Shown: positions 6,862 through 15,273 of the stretch, one piece after another
Layout: every line of letters starts with the position of its first letter
Numbering within the stretch: position 1 is the first letter of the stretch
Virus record (IMG/VR): IMGVR_UViG_3300021962_010117
Location: 1-31,431 of that record
Strand: one strand, 5' to 3'
DNA from: a virus
DNA length: 31,431 nt
Position numbers and translations under genes: made by a program
Notes under the pieces: generated by a model
What the model was told of the DNA's origin: nothing
Database searches by the model: none
The model's input: the letters and a program-made list of their open reading frames with translations, nothing else

Positions 6862-8312
6862 GCCCAAACTGGTACGTTATATGTGGTTTCAAATTGTTTG
6901 GCATCCACCAGATTGTTCACCATAGGCTTCCCTTTGATGTTCAAACTGGTGTTCAGCACCATAGGACAACCAGTTTCTCTATACCATTCCTGAAGAAATT
7001 CATAGAAGTAGGGAGAATCCGCCTTGGATACTGTTTGCACTCTGGAAGTTCCATCAGCATGAATAATGGCAGGGAAGGCTAATGGATGTTTGCACATGGC
7101 TGTGTATTGCATATACGGACTTTCTGCTGTAGGCATATGAAAATATTCATGTGCATGTTCCGCTAGAATGGCGGGAGCAAACGGCCGAAACTTCTGTCGT
7201 TTCTTGATGGCATTCACCTGGTCTTTGATGTCATCACCACGTGGGTCTGCCAACAAACTTCTGTGTCCTAAAGCTCTGGGCCCGAACTCAGCTCTTCCAA
7301 ATGCCACACCGGCAATTTTATCTTTTTTTAATGACTCAATCAGTTGTTCAGTGGGGTATTTGATTCCAATGTCATGACCCAGATATGGACCACGCCAATT
7401 TAAAAATTCCTGTTGATGTGCTGCGATGGCACCTAAGCTGTTACCTGCATCTCCTGGATTGGGCATGATCCAGACACGTTCAAAATACTGAAAGGCGATA
7501 CTATTGGCGACGCAGTTCAAGGCGCACCCTCCGCCTAACACCAGATTTTTGCTGCCTGTTAACTTTTTGGCTTCATCTAGTAAATCATGAAATGACATTT
7601 CATAGATGAACTGCGTAGCAGCGGCAATATCATACATATCCTGTTCAGTGGTCAGTTCAGGACGCCACCACATGCATCCACGATGTAGATTCTGATTCAG
7701 TTTCAGAATATGCCTGCTATCAAAAAAATCTTCCAGAATCATGGCAGTATATTTCAGTGGGTCACCGTATGCTGCCATGCCCATCAAGATGTATTCTTCT
7801 TCATTAGGTTTCAACCCAATGCGTTGTGTCATGGCTGAATACCACAACCCTAAACTATGTGGATATTTGATGGAGAACTTCTTCTCCAACTTGGTTCCCT
7901 TGCCGTGCCAAATTGTTGTGGTATCAAACTCACCGATAGCATCAATCACCAGCACAGCAGCCTCGTCAAAGTTACTGGTATAATAACCTCCGGCTGCGTG
8001 ACTATGATGATGGTCCACAGTAACTACTGGTGCTGTAATACCATAGTTCCGAACATATTGTTTGGCATTGTTGTTCACCCATCCTTGCCCTGCTCGGAGC
8101 TGACGTAGTGACTTCATGAGAGGTTGCTCATACCAAACCACCTCATCAGGTTCACCGTATCTATAGGCATCTGCCACAATATCAGCATTCAGATGAGCAT
8201 CATTCTTCACACCTGAGTATCGCTCTGATTGTGAGGCAAACAATATTTCATTGTCTTGCACCACAGTGATAGCGGCATCATGGCTGTTAGCGGAAATTCC
8301 CCATATTAACAT
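6858..8312 (-). CDS. NodU/TobZ-family carbamoyltransferase
   Basis: A 484-aa O-carbamoyltransferase-like enzyme, last gene of the long operon. These enzymes use carbamoyl phosphate and ATP to carbamoylate a sugar or nucleoside hydroxyl. The Kae1-like N domain shows GISANSHDAAITVV (5-18), the metal-binding VDHHHSHAA (99-107) and GGGCALNCVANS (260-271). The YrdC-like C domain shows FGPRALGHRSLLADPR (343-358) and KFRPFAPAI. It is somewhat short at the C terminus compared with typical members. The ATG at 8312 overlaps the preceding stop as TAATG and has GGAG upstream; an in-frame ATG at 8342 lies inside the neighbour and is less likely. Phage carbamoyltransferases are known in DNA base hypermodification, but no cytosine-modifying partner is visible here, so a sugar substrate is equally possible. 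Confidence 0.93.
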   Translation of the reverse strand: MLIWGISANSHDAAITVVQDNEILFASQSERYSGVKNDAHLNADIVADAYRYGEPDEVVWYEQPLMKSLRQLRAGQGWVNNNAKQYVRNYGITAPVVTVDHHHSHAAGGYYTSNFDEAAVLVIDAIGEFDTTTIWHGKGTKLEKKFSIKYPHSLGLWYSAMTQRIGLKPNEEEYILMGMAAYGDPLKYTAMILEDFFDSRHILKLNQNLHRGCMWWRPELTTEQDMYDIAAATQFIYEMSFHDLLDEAKKLTGSKNLVLGGGCALNCVANSIAFQYFERVWIMPNPGDAGNSLGAIAAHQQEFLNWRGPYLGHDIGIKYPTEQLIESLKKDKIAGVAFGRAEFGPRALGHRSLLADPRGDDIKDQVNAIKKRQKFRPFAPAILAEHAHEYFHMPTAESPYMQYTAMCKHPLAFPAIIHADGTSRVQTVSKADSPYFYEFLQEWYRETGCPMVLNTSLNIKGKPMVNNLVDAKQFETTYNVPVWA

Positions 8313-9148
8313 TATTTCCCATCTCCTACAACATATTCCCATACTTTAGGATCTCCCAAATATTGCATCTCATATTTTTCTGGTGGAATAGAATTTATTA
8401 AATGAGGATGATTATGAGAAATTAAGTTAAATAAGCGTTCAGCTAACATATCATACCCTTTTTCATTTGGATGACCACACCACGCTACTGTATCTAAATC
8501 TGAGTCTGTAATAAATCCGTGTAATATGCCATGATGTTCTGGATACATTATAGCTCGAGCAGCATTTAAACTTGAAGAACTTTGCATGAAACTATCCAAA
8601 TATTGACCTTCATCAGCAGCCACATTGATATACAAAAAATTATAATTAGATAACCGACATAGGTTTTCTATCACACTTACATAAAAGTAACTTTCTAAAC
8701 AACTATCTTTAATACCATCCCCTAAAAAATTTATGTAACTTTCAGATAAATTTTTATACACTGGTGGTAAACCACTGAAATTTGTTAGTATGGAAGAAAT
8801 TTCACTATTTCTATAAAAACTTATTCTGGTAGAAAATGTAACCATCCATAACACCAACACATCATATTCTTCAGAAAGATTTTTATTGGAAAATCTTTCA
8901 ATCCATTTTTTCACGGACTCAGAATTTGCTGTGCCACCTTTACCTAAATTCCACATACAATCATATTGTAATTTCTTTTGCAATTTGGCAGGCCATCCTT
9001 CAGAATGAAATCTGTCCCGACTTAATCCGTACATATTCACATTATTTGAATTTATAGGTTTACCTTTTTCATCTAACAATGAGGGTTCGTAACATCCTAC
9101 ACCTTCAGTAAAAGAACAACCTAACGTTATTAAAAGTTTCTTTTTCAT
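8312..9148 (-). CDS. SGNH/GDSL hydrolase-like protein 1
   Basis: A 278-aa protein with the SGNH-hydrolase pattern: block I LITLGCSFTEG with Ser12, a glycine block GKGGTANSESV, and a C-terminal HPNEKGYDMLAERL block with His in the expected place. Asp of GDS is replaced by Cys (GCS). These folds often act as esterases or acetyltransferase partners on glycans. The ATG at 9148 overlaps the upstream HAD gene as ATGA, so it is chosen over the in-frame ATG at 9169. It is one of four such proteins in this operon, and the sequence is strongly A+T rich. The true substrate is unknown. Confidence 0.8.
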   Translation of the reverse strand: MKKKLLITLGCSFTEGVGCYEPSLLDEKGKPINSNNVNMYGLSRDRFHSEGWPAKLQKKLQYDCMWNLGKGGTANSESVKKWIERFSNKNLSEEYDVLVLWMVTFSTRISFYRNSEISSILTNFSGLPPVYKNLSESYINFLGDGIKDSCLESYFYVSVIENLCRLSNYNFLYINVAADEGQYLDSFMQSSSSLNAARAIMYPEHHGILHGFITDSDLDTVAWCGHPNEKGYDMLAERLFNLISHNHPHLINSIPPEKYEMQYLGDPKVWEYVVGDGK

Positions 9149-9477
9149 AATTCTTCTGGCCTCATGCATTTATCATCAATCAGCATATCATAATGAAGTT
9201 TTCCCATTACTAATTGATGGTGTTTTACCTTCCATGTTTGTAGTTGATTTTTTGTTAGTTCATATAAATGTGAGTAGACTAAAGAGACATTCCCTTTAAA
9301 ATACGACATACCACGTGCTGTGTAAATGATTATATGATGGCCTGCATCATACAAGGCATTAATTTTCTCAATATTAGATAACATAGGGACGCAATGGTGA
9401 TATTTAACCACACCTAAAGATTCTACTTCTCTAGGACGAAAACATAGTGTATCATCCAAATCCACAGCGTATATCAT
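9145..9477 (-). CDS. Small HAD-superfamily phosphatase-like protein
   Basis: A 110-aa HAD-fold protein. The nucleophile motif is VDLDDTLC (Asp6 and Asp8), motif II is IIIYTARGM (about 49-57), and a GKLHYDMLIDDK segment at 92-103 provides the acidic motif. The short form without a cap domain resembles phosphatases found in capsule and sugar-phosphate clusters. It would dephosphorylate a small phosphorylated intermediate (inference). It is joined to both neighbours by ATGA overlaps, so it is firmly part of the operon. Confidence 0.85.
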   Translation of the reverse strand: MIYAVDLDDTLCFRPREVESLGVVKYHHCVPMLSNIEKINALYDAGHHIIIYTARGMSYFKGNVSLVYSHLYELTKNQLQTWKVKHHQLVMGKLHYDMLIDDKCMRPEEL

Positions 9478-10403
9478 AAATTAGTCATAGTTAAAATTTT
9501 TTCCTGCAGCATCCCTACAATATTTATGTTTGGTAGATTTAATCTATCATAATTATAATGACCACAAATTTTAAAGTATACACCTTTTGTGGACAAATCA
9601 TGTTCATCGGTTACCCACTTTTTCCAAAGACCAGAATCATAACATATCCTATCAGCTTCCATCAACTGATTCTCAGTGAAATGCTGAAGATACATATTGT
9701 TTTCAAATATACTTAGTTCCGGACCTATGTTGATGGAGGTTAATCCTGCTCTAAATCTAACTTCACGTTGTTCTTTGGATAAAAAATCACCATTATGTTC
9801 TTTGGTTTTCTTTCCAAAAACACCACATAGTTCAATTTCATCTTGAAGTTTTTTGAGACTGAATTTTCCTATATTTTTTTCATTAACTACATCTAACTTA
9901 ACACCGGACTGTATCACAACATATTCTATTTGTTTAAATGCATGGGGATTCAGCCTTTGTTGTAGCATTTCCATAAACCATTTTAAATCTGTGGCTGACA
10001 TTGGAAAAATCGCTTCTTCCGTGCCAACTTCAATGGTACAGAAAGGATTTTTTTCTAAGATAAAATTAATATCTTGTATTGTTTTTTCCAATCCCTCTTC
10101 CATACTAGAAACCGTTTTCCAAGGATCCACGTGAATTGAATTCATAAACATGGAATCAACTAGATAAGAAACTTTTCCATCATCTTTCCGTTTACCTTGT
10201 CCTCCACCGCCATGGTCACGCTGTATATAAAATTCATTACCAACATATTCACGAAAAGTTTCAGTATTCCAACCTGTATATCCACCGTCATAATCCACTT
10301 GCCTTCTGGATGGTAGGAACCCTATTGCTGGATTTTTTAATCCTATCACAGCATCCACAATGTTTTTAGACATTGGACAGAGAAAAAATGTAATATCATT
10401 CAT
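9474..10403 (-). CDS. TIM-barrel aldolase-like protein (family uncertain)
   Basis: A 309-aa protein. Conserved-looking stretches are FLPSRRQVDYDGGYTGWNT (29-47), YIQRDHGGGGQGK (59-71), NSIHVDPWK (88-96), CTIEVGTEEAI (122-132) and late SINIGPELS. Motifs placed at strand ends like this suggest a TIM barrel that binds a sugar phosphate. The IEVGTEEA and RDHGG segments recall the GatZ/KbaZ tagatose-bisphosphate aldolase group, but I am not sure of the match. It lies between a HAD phosphatase-like gene (ATGA overlap) and an SGNH-like gene (8-base overlap), which supports a sugar role. The coding call is secure; the function is tentative. Confidence 0.8.
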   Translation of the reverse strand: MNDITFFLCPMSKNIVDAVIGLKNPAIGFLPSRRQVDYDGGYTGWNTETFREYVGNEFYIQRDHGGGGQGKRKDDGKVSYLVDSMFMNSIHVDPWKTVSSMEEGLEKTIQDINFILEKNPFCTIEVGTEEAIFPMSATDLKWFMEMLQQRLNPHAFKQIEYVVIQSGVKLDVVNEKNIGKFSLKKLQDEIELCGVFGKKTKEHNGDFLSKEQREVRFRAGLTSINIGPELSIFENNMYLQHFTENQLMEADRICYDSGLWKKWVTDEHDLSTKGVYFKICGHYNYDRLNLPNINIVGMLQEKILTMTNL

Positions 10404-11046
10404 TTTGTGTTATAAACTCATACATTAAAGTAGATAGTTGTTCATGTCCTTTAGCATTAAAATGCCAATCTTTGTTAGGTACCAACCAGTAATCTGGATT
10501 ATTCTCAATCCAATTCCTCCAATTGTAGTCTCCATTTGGTTGAACTATGAGATTGTTAACATCATCAATTTCATCACAATTATCCATCAACCACGTGTAC
10601 ACCTGAAATCCAAATTTTTGCAAAGTTTTTATCTTGGTTTTCCATCTATGCTGGTTGAACAATACAATATCTTCTGGTTTTTTTAAATAATCCACACATT
10701 CTTCACACTCTGTATAGAAATTAAAAGCATTAGGTATTATATTTTCTGTGAAGTTGTCTTTTTCAAATTCTAGTATGTTGATTCTGGAAAACATACTAGG
10801 AGATATAATGATTGTATCCTCCAAGGACCAATTAATTATATCTTCATCTATTCTGTAATTTATATAGTTCCAACCAACTCCCCCTACAGCCTTACCTATA
10901 CAATGTAGATTGAGTTTTTCTGCCAAATGAGTTCCCCAAAAATCTATTCCTTGGTAATCTCGGGTTCCATCTTTATTGGTTTTGATTGATTTGGCAATAC
11001 CAAAAGGTTCACTAAAACTGCATCCATACACCCATAAGTTATTCAT
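10396..11046 (-). CDS. SGNH/GDSL hydrolase-like protein 2
   Basis: A 216-aa protein with block I WVYGCSFSEPFG at its start, a glycine block GKAVGGVGWNYI, and a terminal DWHFNAKGHEQLS block supplying the Asp-x-His pair typical of SGNH hydrolases. As in the copy at 8312-9148, GDS is changed to GCS. The start at 11046 overlaps the upstream gene's end by 8 bases and has AGGAAC upstream. An in-frame start at 11130 would overlap the neighbour much more and add residues unlike the family. Substrate unknown; probably an ester or acetyl group on the product of this operon (inference). Confidence 0.8.
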   Translation of the reverse strand: MNNLWVYGCSFSEPFGIAKSIKTNKDGTRDYQGIDFWGTHLAEKLNLHCIGKAVGGVGWNYINYRIDEDIINWSLEDTIIISPSMFSRINILEFEKDNFTENIIPNAFNFYTECEECVDYLKKPEDIVLFNQHRWKTKIKTLQKFGFQVYTWLMDNCDEIDDVNNLIVQPNGDYNWRNWIENNPDYWLVPNKDWHFNAKGHEQLSTLMYEFITQNE

Positions 11047-11647
11047 ATGTTGTTCCTGTATATAACCAGTATTGTGCTTTGGCTTGTTCTTGAAATATTT
11101 TAAAACCAAATGGTGTGGATGGTCTGGCATCTAGAATATTTGGGTGTGATAAATTCACAGGGGTGGCGTTGAATACTACTCCTGTAGTAGGTATCACATC
11201 TTGTCTATTTAACACCGTGAATTCAATACTTAGTTTGTCACAAGCATATTGTACAGCTCTACTGAATCCTCCTTGACCATAAATGTATAGATGTTGTAAA
11301 TTCATACCTCTCAAAACCTCACATACACCCACCCAGTCTGTGTTATATCCCACCCATCCCCGCTCATCACGAATCACTGTGTTAACCGCTCCTATGGTTG
11401 CAGCTACATCATCAATATAGTCTAAAAATGGTATTACGGATACCTTATGTGGTTTGGAGAAGGCGGCACCTTGAAAATTCATCAGATTCATAATGCTCAT
11501 GGCGTCAACTGTTTCTAGGCATTTGATAGGTAAATAAATGGCATTTAAACCAGCCTTAGAGAAAGCTTCATTGAAAAATGTTGCTCCATTGTTTCCTGGA
11601 ACCTCAGAAAAAGAACCAAAAAGTTTAGTTGAGGTGTTGATAACCAT
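11039..11647 (-). CDS. Shikimate-dehydrogenase-like oxidoreductase (HI0607-type)
   Basis: A 202-aa protein of the shikimate dehydrogenase superfamily. It lacks the usual HSxSPxxHN motif and instead has EVPGNNGATFFNEAF, like the HI0607-type SDH-like group. It keeps AFSKPHKVSVIPFLD, the IGAVNTV segment with the catalytic-region Asn, GYNTDW, and the nucleotide-binding IYGQGGFSRA. It is shorter than AroE (about 270 aa). In this setting it may oxidise or reduce a cyclic polyol or sugar-like intermediate and not serve aromatic amino-acid synthesis (inference). The start at 11647 overlaps the fusion gene by 23 bases; an ATG at 11698 is also in frame but overlaps more. Confidence 0.82.
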   Translation of the reverse strand: MVINTSTKLFGSFSEVPGNNGATFFNEAFSKAGLNAIYLPIKCLETVDAMSIMNLMNFQGAAFSKPHKVSVIPFLDYIDDVAATIGAVNTVIRDERGWVGYNTDWVGVCEVLRGMNLQHLYIYGQGGFSRAVQYACDKLSIEFTVLNRQDVIPTTGVVFNATPVNLSHPNILDARPSTPFGFKIFQEQAKAQYWLYTGTTYE

Positions 11648-13529
11648 GTAACAATTCCAAAGATTTAAACCATAACAGTTTGGCAAAATTTTCTTCATGC
11701 AGCGGCGCCATATTCAAAAATATCACAGCCATGATGAATTTTATCACATAATACGGGTGATTGTTTTCTTGTAACCAAGTTTCATATTGTTTCAAAACTG
11801 CTGGGCCATCAGGAATCTTGAAATTCACAAATGTTTCACCTTCATGAAGAACAATTTCATCATCGTTCTTCATCTCATCATACGGGATGTGTATACCCCC
11901 TAACATTTTGGCTAAATCATAATGTAAATCACCAAGATGCGTGTTGCCTGCAAAATCTGTTCTCCAATCAATATAAACAAATTCAGAATCTTTATTTTGA
12001 ACTAAATTAGCAAAATGCAAATCACCATGAAATTTACTGTACATGGGATTGTTTTCTAGCAATCGGTAGTTGATACTGTTTAATACACTTTCCATAGAAG
12101 GAAGAGCTGTTCCATTCACTGTCCACGGTCTGGTGTAGTACTTAGTTCCAAATTTGTTTACAAATTGTTGAACTCGTTGTTGTGTTTTCGTTATATAGAA
12201 TTTTTCCAATTCTTCAGGTAGAATATTTCGTTCTACGCTAACATTACTTTGAACAAAGTGTAGTAATTTTGCGAAATTTTCTGAAGTTAAACCTTCATAA
12301 AGATTGTGTCCTTCTATCCAAGGATAACATAGAAAATACTTTCCTATAAAAGTGTTTGTGGGTGCAACACTCTGTAGGTACTCATATCGTTGTTGTAAAT
12401 TACTTAACACTTTGGAATTTCCAAAAAATTTCAAAAATTTGTTTTGCACTTTGTAAGAAATTTGTGCGCTATCCTTGTTTAATGACAATTGGGCATCATT
12501 GAAATGTTTAACGGCTTTCTTATAGTCATCAACATTTCCTGTATCAAACCAATTTATTTTTCTGGCTTTCAATGATGAAAATTTTTCAGGATTTTGAAAT
12601 GCACACACAAGTTCACCATGTGTGATGTTAGCAGCCAACTCTTTCCAAAAGACCTCATGGTCTTTAATGGCAGCTAAACCAATGAATGCCAAGTTGAATC
12701 CTGATTCTGATTTATTTTTGAACTCGGTAACATTATAGTTATCATCACATAACACAGTGGAATATTTTTCAGGATAGCCAGTTTCATCTACCCCAACCCA
12801 ATTTGTTTCTAAACCTGGTATGACATCTTGCACCAAGCAATCACCCATAATAACATAGAAAGGACGATTCAGATGATGGCGGGCACATAGGGCACTGTAA
12901 CCAGGACCAGAATGCTCACTTTGATAATCATCAACATCCACAAATGTGATATTTCTATCTGGATGAATTAAATTACAGTATTCTCTGATAACATCTCCTT
13001 TATAACCTAATGCAATGATGACTTCATACTCCAAAGGAAATGATTCAATGATATGAGATAGTATAGCTTTGTTATTTACTGGCAACAAGGTTTTATTGGT
13101 GTGTTCAGTAAGTTGATGCAACCTAGATCCCAGACCAGCACACAAAATCAATACTGCAGGTGTTTCATGTTCGGCATCAATTTTTCCATCTGGACGATTG
13201 GTATCATCTTCAACACGAACTACATCATCAACATGAGGTGTGGAAACTTCTTGTACAATAACATCTGTCAATGCAATAATGCGGTGTTTTTTTGGAGGAT
13301 GAACTGTTACATAATCGCCTTCTGTATAAATCTTCTTTTCTATCACTCCTTCAGAATTTTCCAACCACACTTCTGCGGTACCTGACACAATGAAAGATGT
13401 TTCCACTTTTTCATTGTGATACTGCAAAGATGTTTTATGCCCAGCATTGATATGAATTCTTTTGTAGCAGTAAAATTCATTTAGTTCTAGCCAGATTTCT
13501 TTTCCCCAAGGTTTATAGACAGTTTTCAT
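11625..13529 (-). CDS. Three-domain fusion: cupin, sugar-phosphate nucleotidyltransferase, small-molecule kinase
   Basis: A 634-aa protein with three recognisable parts. Residues 1-105 form a cupin like type II mannose-6-phosphate isomerase (KPWGKEIW, SLQYHNEKVETSFIVSG). Residues 125-345 form an NTP transferase (LILCAGLGSRL at 128-138, Lys146 in TNKTLLP, FYVIMGDC at 224-231). Residues 370-634 form an aminoglycoside/choline-kinase-like phosphotransferase (HGDLHFANL at 501-509, YIDWR at 519-523, GDLHYDLAK). This would phosphorylate a small alcohol or sugar and then activate it as a nucleotide derivative, like the LicA/LicC pair. In ManC/AlgA proteins the cupin is C-terminal; here it is first and a kinase is added. 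There is no clear Shine-Dalgarno at 13529. Confidence 0.9.
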   Translation of the reverse strand: MKTVYKPWGKEIWLELNEFYCYKRIHINAGHKTSLQYHNEKVETSFIVSGTAEVWLENSEGVIEKKIYTEGDYVTVHPPKKHRIIALTDVIVQEVSTPHVDDVVRVEDDTNRPDGKIDAEHETPAVLILCAGLGSRLHQLTEHTNKTLLPVNNKAILSHIIESFPLEYEVIIALGYKGDVIREYCNLIHPDRNITFVDVDDYQSEHSGPGYSALCARHHLNRPFYVIMGDCLVQDVIPGLETNWVGVDETGYPEKYSTVLCDDNYNVTEFKNKSESGFNLAFIGLAAIKDHEVFWKELAANITHGELVCAFQNPEKFSSLKARKINWFDTGNVDDYKKAVKHFNDAQLSLNKDSAQISYKVQNKFLKFFGNSKVLSNLQQRYEYLQSVAPTNTFIGKYFLCYPWIEGHNLYEGLTSENFAKLLHFVQSNVSVERNILPEELEKFYITKTQQRVQQFVNKFGTKYYTRPWTVNGTALPSMESVLNSINYRLLENNPMYSKFHGDLHFANLVQNKDSEFVYIDWRTDFAGNTHLGDLHYDLAKMLGGIHIPYDEMKNDDEIVLHEGETFVNFKIPDGPAVLKQYETWLQENNHPYYVIKFIMAVIFLNMAPLHEENFAKLLWFKSLELLHGYQHLN

Positions 13530-13535
13530 AATATA

Positions 13536-13661
13536 TTAATGATAGATGTATGGATCTCGCTTTCTCATTTCCTTCAAACGGCGCCGCAATCTAATTTTTC
13601 TAGTAATTTTACCGAAAAGTTTTTCAATAATAAAAAATTTTATAGATTTAATCGTTAACAT
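13536..13661 (-). CDS. Small basic protein, 41 aa, unknown
   Basis: An ATG at 13661 with AGGAG seven bases upstream, overlapping the end of the SGNH-like gene by 14 bases and ending TAA six bases before the fusion gene. The product starts MLTIKSIKFFIIEKLFGK, then becomes very basic (KIRLRRRLKEMRKR) and ends YIYH. The layout is a short hydrophobic stretch followed by an Arg/Lys helix, which could be membrane-surface or nucleic-acid binding. No family recognised. The good ribosome-binding site and exact fit in the gap support it as real. Confidence 0.7.
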   Translation of the reverse strand: MLTIKSIKFFIIEKLFGKITRKIRLRRRLKEMRKRDPYIYH

Positions 13662-14448
13662 GAACGTTCTCCTGGTTGGGTGGAAGCTCTAAAAGCTTCA
13701 CGTAGTAATAATAGTCAGATTTACTTGGTTTAACTAACAAACTCATATCAGGTTCTAAAATTTGTTGACCTGTTTCTATTGCCTTGACGATTTGTTCATA
13801 TAACATCCTATTGTTTTCTTTTGAAAAGTGACATTTTCTTCTACAAACTATTGTTTTATACCTATAACTTTTTCCAAGTGGATTGATTTTATTTTCTTCT
13901 GGGTCAACTAATGCTAGTTCAGCTTCAGCTAAATCGTTTAAATTTTTTGTTGTTTGTTCTATTGAACTAGAAAATCCAGGAATAACAATGGTATTGGGTG
14001 CTAGTCTCCATAAGTTGTTAACTTGTAGATGTTGTATATGTTTTCGCATTTCCCAATCCACCCAATCCGTCAAATATACCCGAACACTTTCTAATATTCG
14101 GAGATGTCTATCTTTACTTGGGTACCAAGGAGATTTTTTGATTCTATTGACCTCAACATTTATCCAATCTTCACCAAAAACTAATATACCATCCAATGCT
14201 TTTATATGTGTTCTTTCTGGAAAAGATACTACTACTATATTTAAATCAAAAGATTTGTAGTTTTCAAGAAATTTTTCATAGGAATATTGAAAAGCAGTTC
14301 CTGGTTTTGAAAAATTGCACACTACATGATTACCTTCATCCTCTAGTAATTCCACCCACGCCGGCCCAGCATCTTCCGGTGCGTATGAACCTACAGAAAA
14401 CCTTGTGTTCATACCAGCAAAACTATCTCCATAAACAGCTATCTTCAT
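13648..14448 (-). CDS. SGNH/GDSL hydrolase-like protein 3
   Basis: A 266-aa protein starting MKIAVYGDSFAG, a canonical GDS block with Ser9, followed by SKPGTAFQYSYEKFL in the glycine-block position and RRKCHFSKENNRMLYEQIV with a His near the expected C-terminal block. The tail after about residue 225 is extra. The start at 14448 overlaps the preceding gene as ATGA; the upstream in-frame ATG at 14472 is rejected. Sequence is A+T rich. Likely an esterase-type enzyme for a glycan or small-molecule substituent (inference). Confidence 0.78.
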   Translation of the reverse strand: MKIAVYGDSFAGMNTRFSVGSYAPEDAGPAWVELLEDEGNHVVCNFSKPGTAFQYSYEKFLENYKSFDLNIVVVSFPERTHIKALDGILVFGEDWINVEVNRIKKSPWYPSKDRHLRILESVRVYLTDWVDWEMRKHIQHLQVNNLWRLAPNTIVIPGFSSSIEQTTKNLNDLAEAELALVDPEENKINPLGKSYRYKTIVCRRKCHFSKENNRMLYEQIVKAIETGQQILEPDMSLLVKPSKSDYYYYVKLLELPPNQENVHVND

Positions 14449-15272
14449 TGTGTTAACTCCAGTTTCATCCATGTATCTATACTTTCTTTAGATAAATTCT
14501 TATGGGTACCTACGAAAATATTGTTATAATAGGTTTCCCACCAAATTTGACTATCTTTTTTGTACTCATCAAATGATTTATCAAATTTTAAATGACTATT
14601 ACTACGTACTATACACCAATCTTCAATTGGTAAATTGTGTATCCATTTATACAATATACCACAATGTTTTGCTAAAAACTTGTGAGTGTCAATTATATTA
14701 GGAGGTTGTAAGCTATAAAATTCCTCTAATGGAATATTTTTTAGCTTTATGATAGTGTTCTGACCACCCACATACATCAAATCTGACAAGTTTTCAGTTT
14801 CACTTAATAATTGCATTTGACCAAGCGGTAATGAATTTATTGCATACAATATGTCATCAGACTTTTGTAATTTTGTTTGAAAAAAATCTGATAGTATCTT
14901 TTCATCAAATTGTAAACCTAAATCTGGACGTACCATAACAACAACATCATAGTTTACACCTGAATCTTCTAACATCTGTATAACAGTTTTCCACAAAAAA
15001 ATCATGGCACCGCATGAGTACATTTTATCAGTATTAAACTGACAGGAAGTGTATTCTATTATTTTATAGGACGTTGGTGTAATATACTGTAGAATATCTT
15101 GTTCTGTTACATTTTTTAGTATAGGAGGTGTATTTCGGTTTTGATTTATATGTAAAGTTTTATCCCAAGTTGCAAAATACACATCAACATTAGGCCATGT
15201 TAAAAAAGCCCAAAGTTTATGAGCCACAGGAAATTCTCTGTATTCTCCAGAAACCAAAAGGGCTATTCTCAT
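14445..15272 (-). CDS. Glycosyltransferase-like protein A
   Basis: A 275-aa protein starting MRIALLVSGEYREFPVAHK, with a later YDVVVMVRPDLGLQF segment. The short start, the R-xx-R style turn and the RPDL motif match a group of putative GT-A-like glycosyltransferases often seen in phage and surface-polysaccharide clusters. The gene at 16129 (LSGQPRTIKY and YDFVFRATYQG) appears to be a distant relative. The start at 15272 lies one base after the preceding stop. The family link rests on motif shape only. Catalytic activity, sugar donor and acceptor are unknown. Confidence 0.65.
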   Translation of the reverse strand: MRIALLVSGEYREFPVAHKLWAFLTWPNVDVYFATWDKTLHINQNRNTPPILKNVTEQDILQYITPTSYKIIEYTSCQFNTDKMYSCGAMIFLWKTVIQMLEDSGVNYDVVVMVRPDLGLQFDEKILSDFFQTKLQKSDDILYAINSLPLGQMQLLSETENLSDLMYVGGQNTIIKLKNIPLEEFYSLQPPNIIDTHKFLAKHCGILYKWIHNLPIEDWCIVRSNSHLKFDKSFDEYKKDSQIWWETYYNNIFVGTHKNLSKESIDTWMKLELTQ

Positions 15273-15273
15273 G

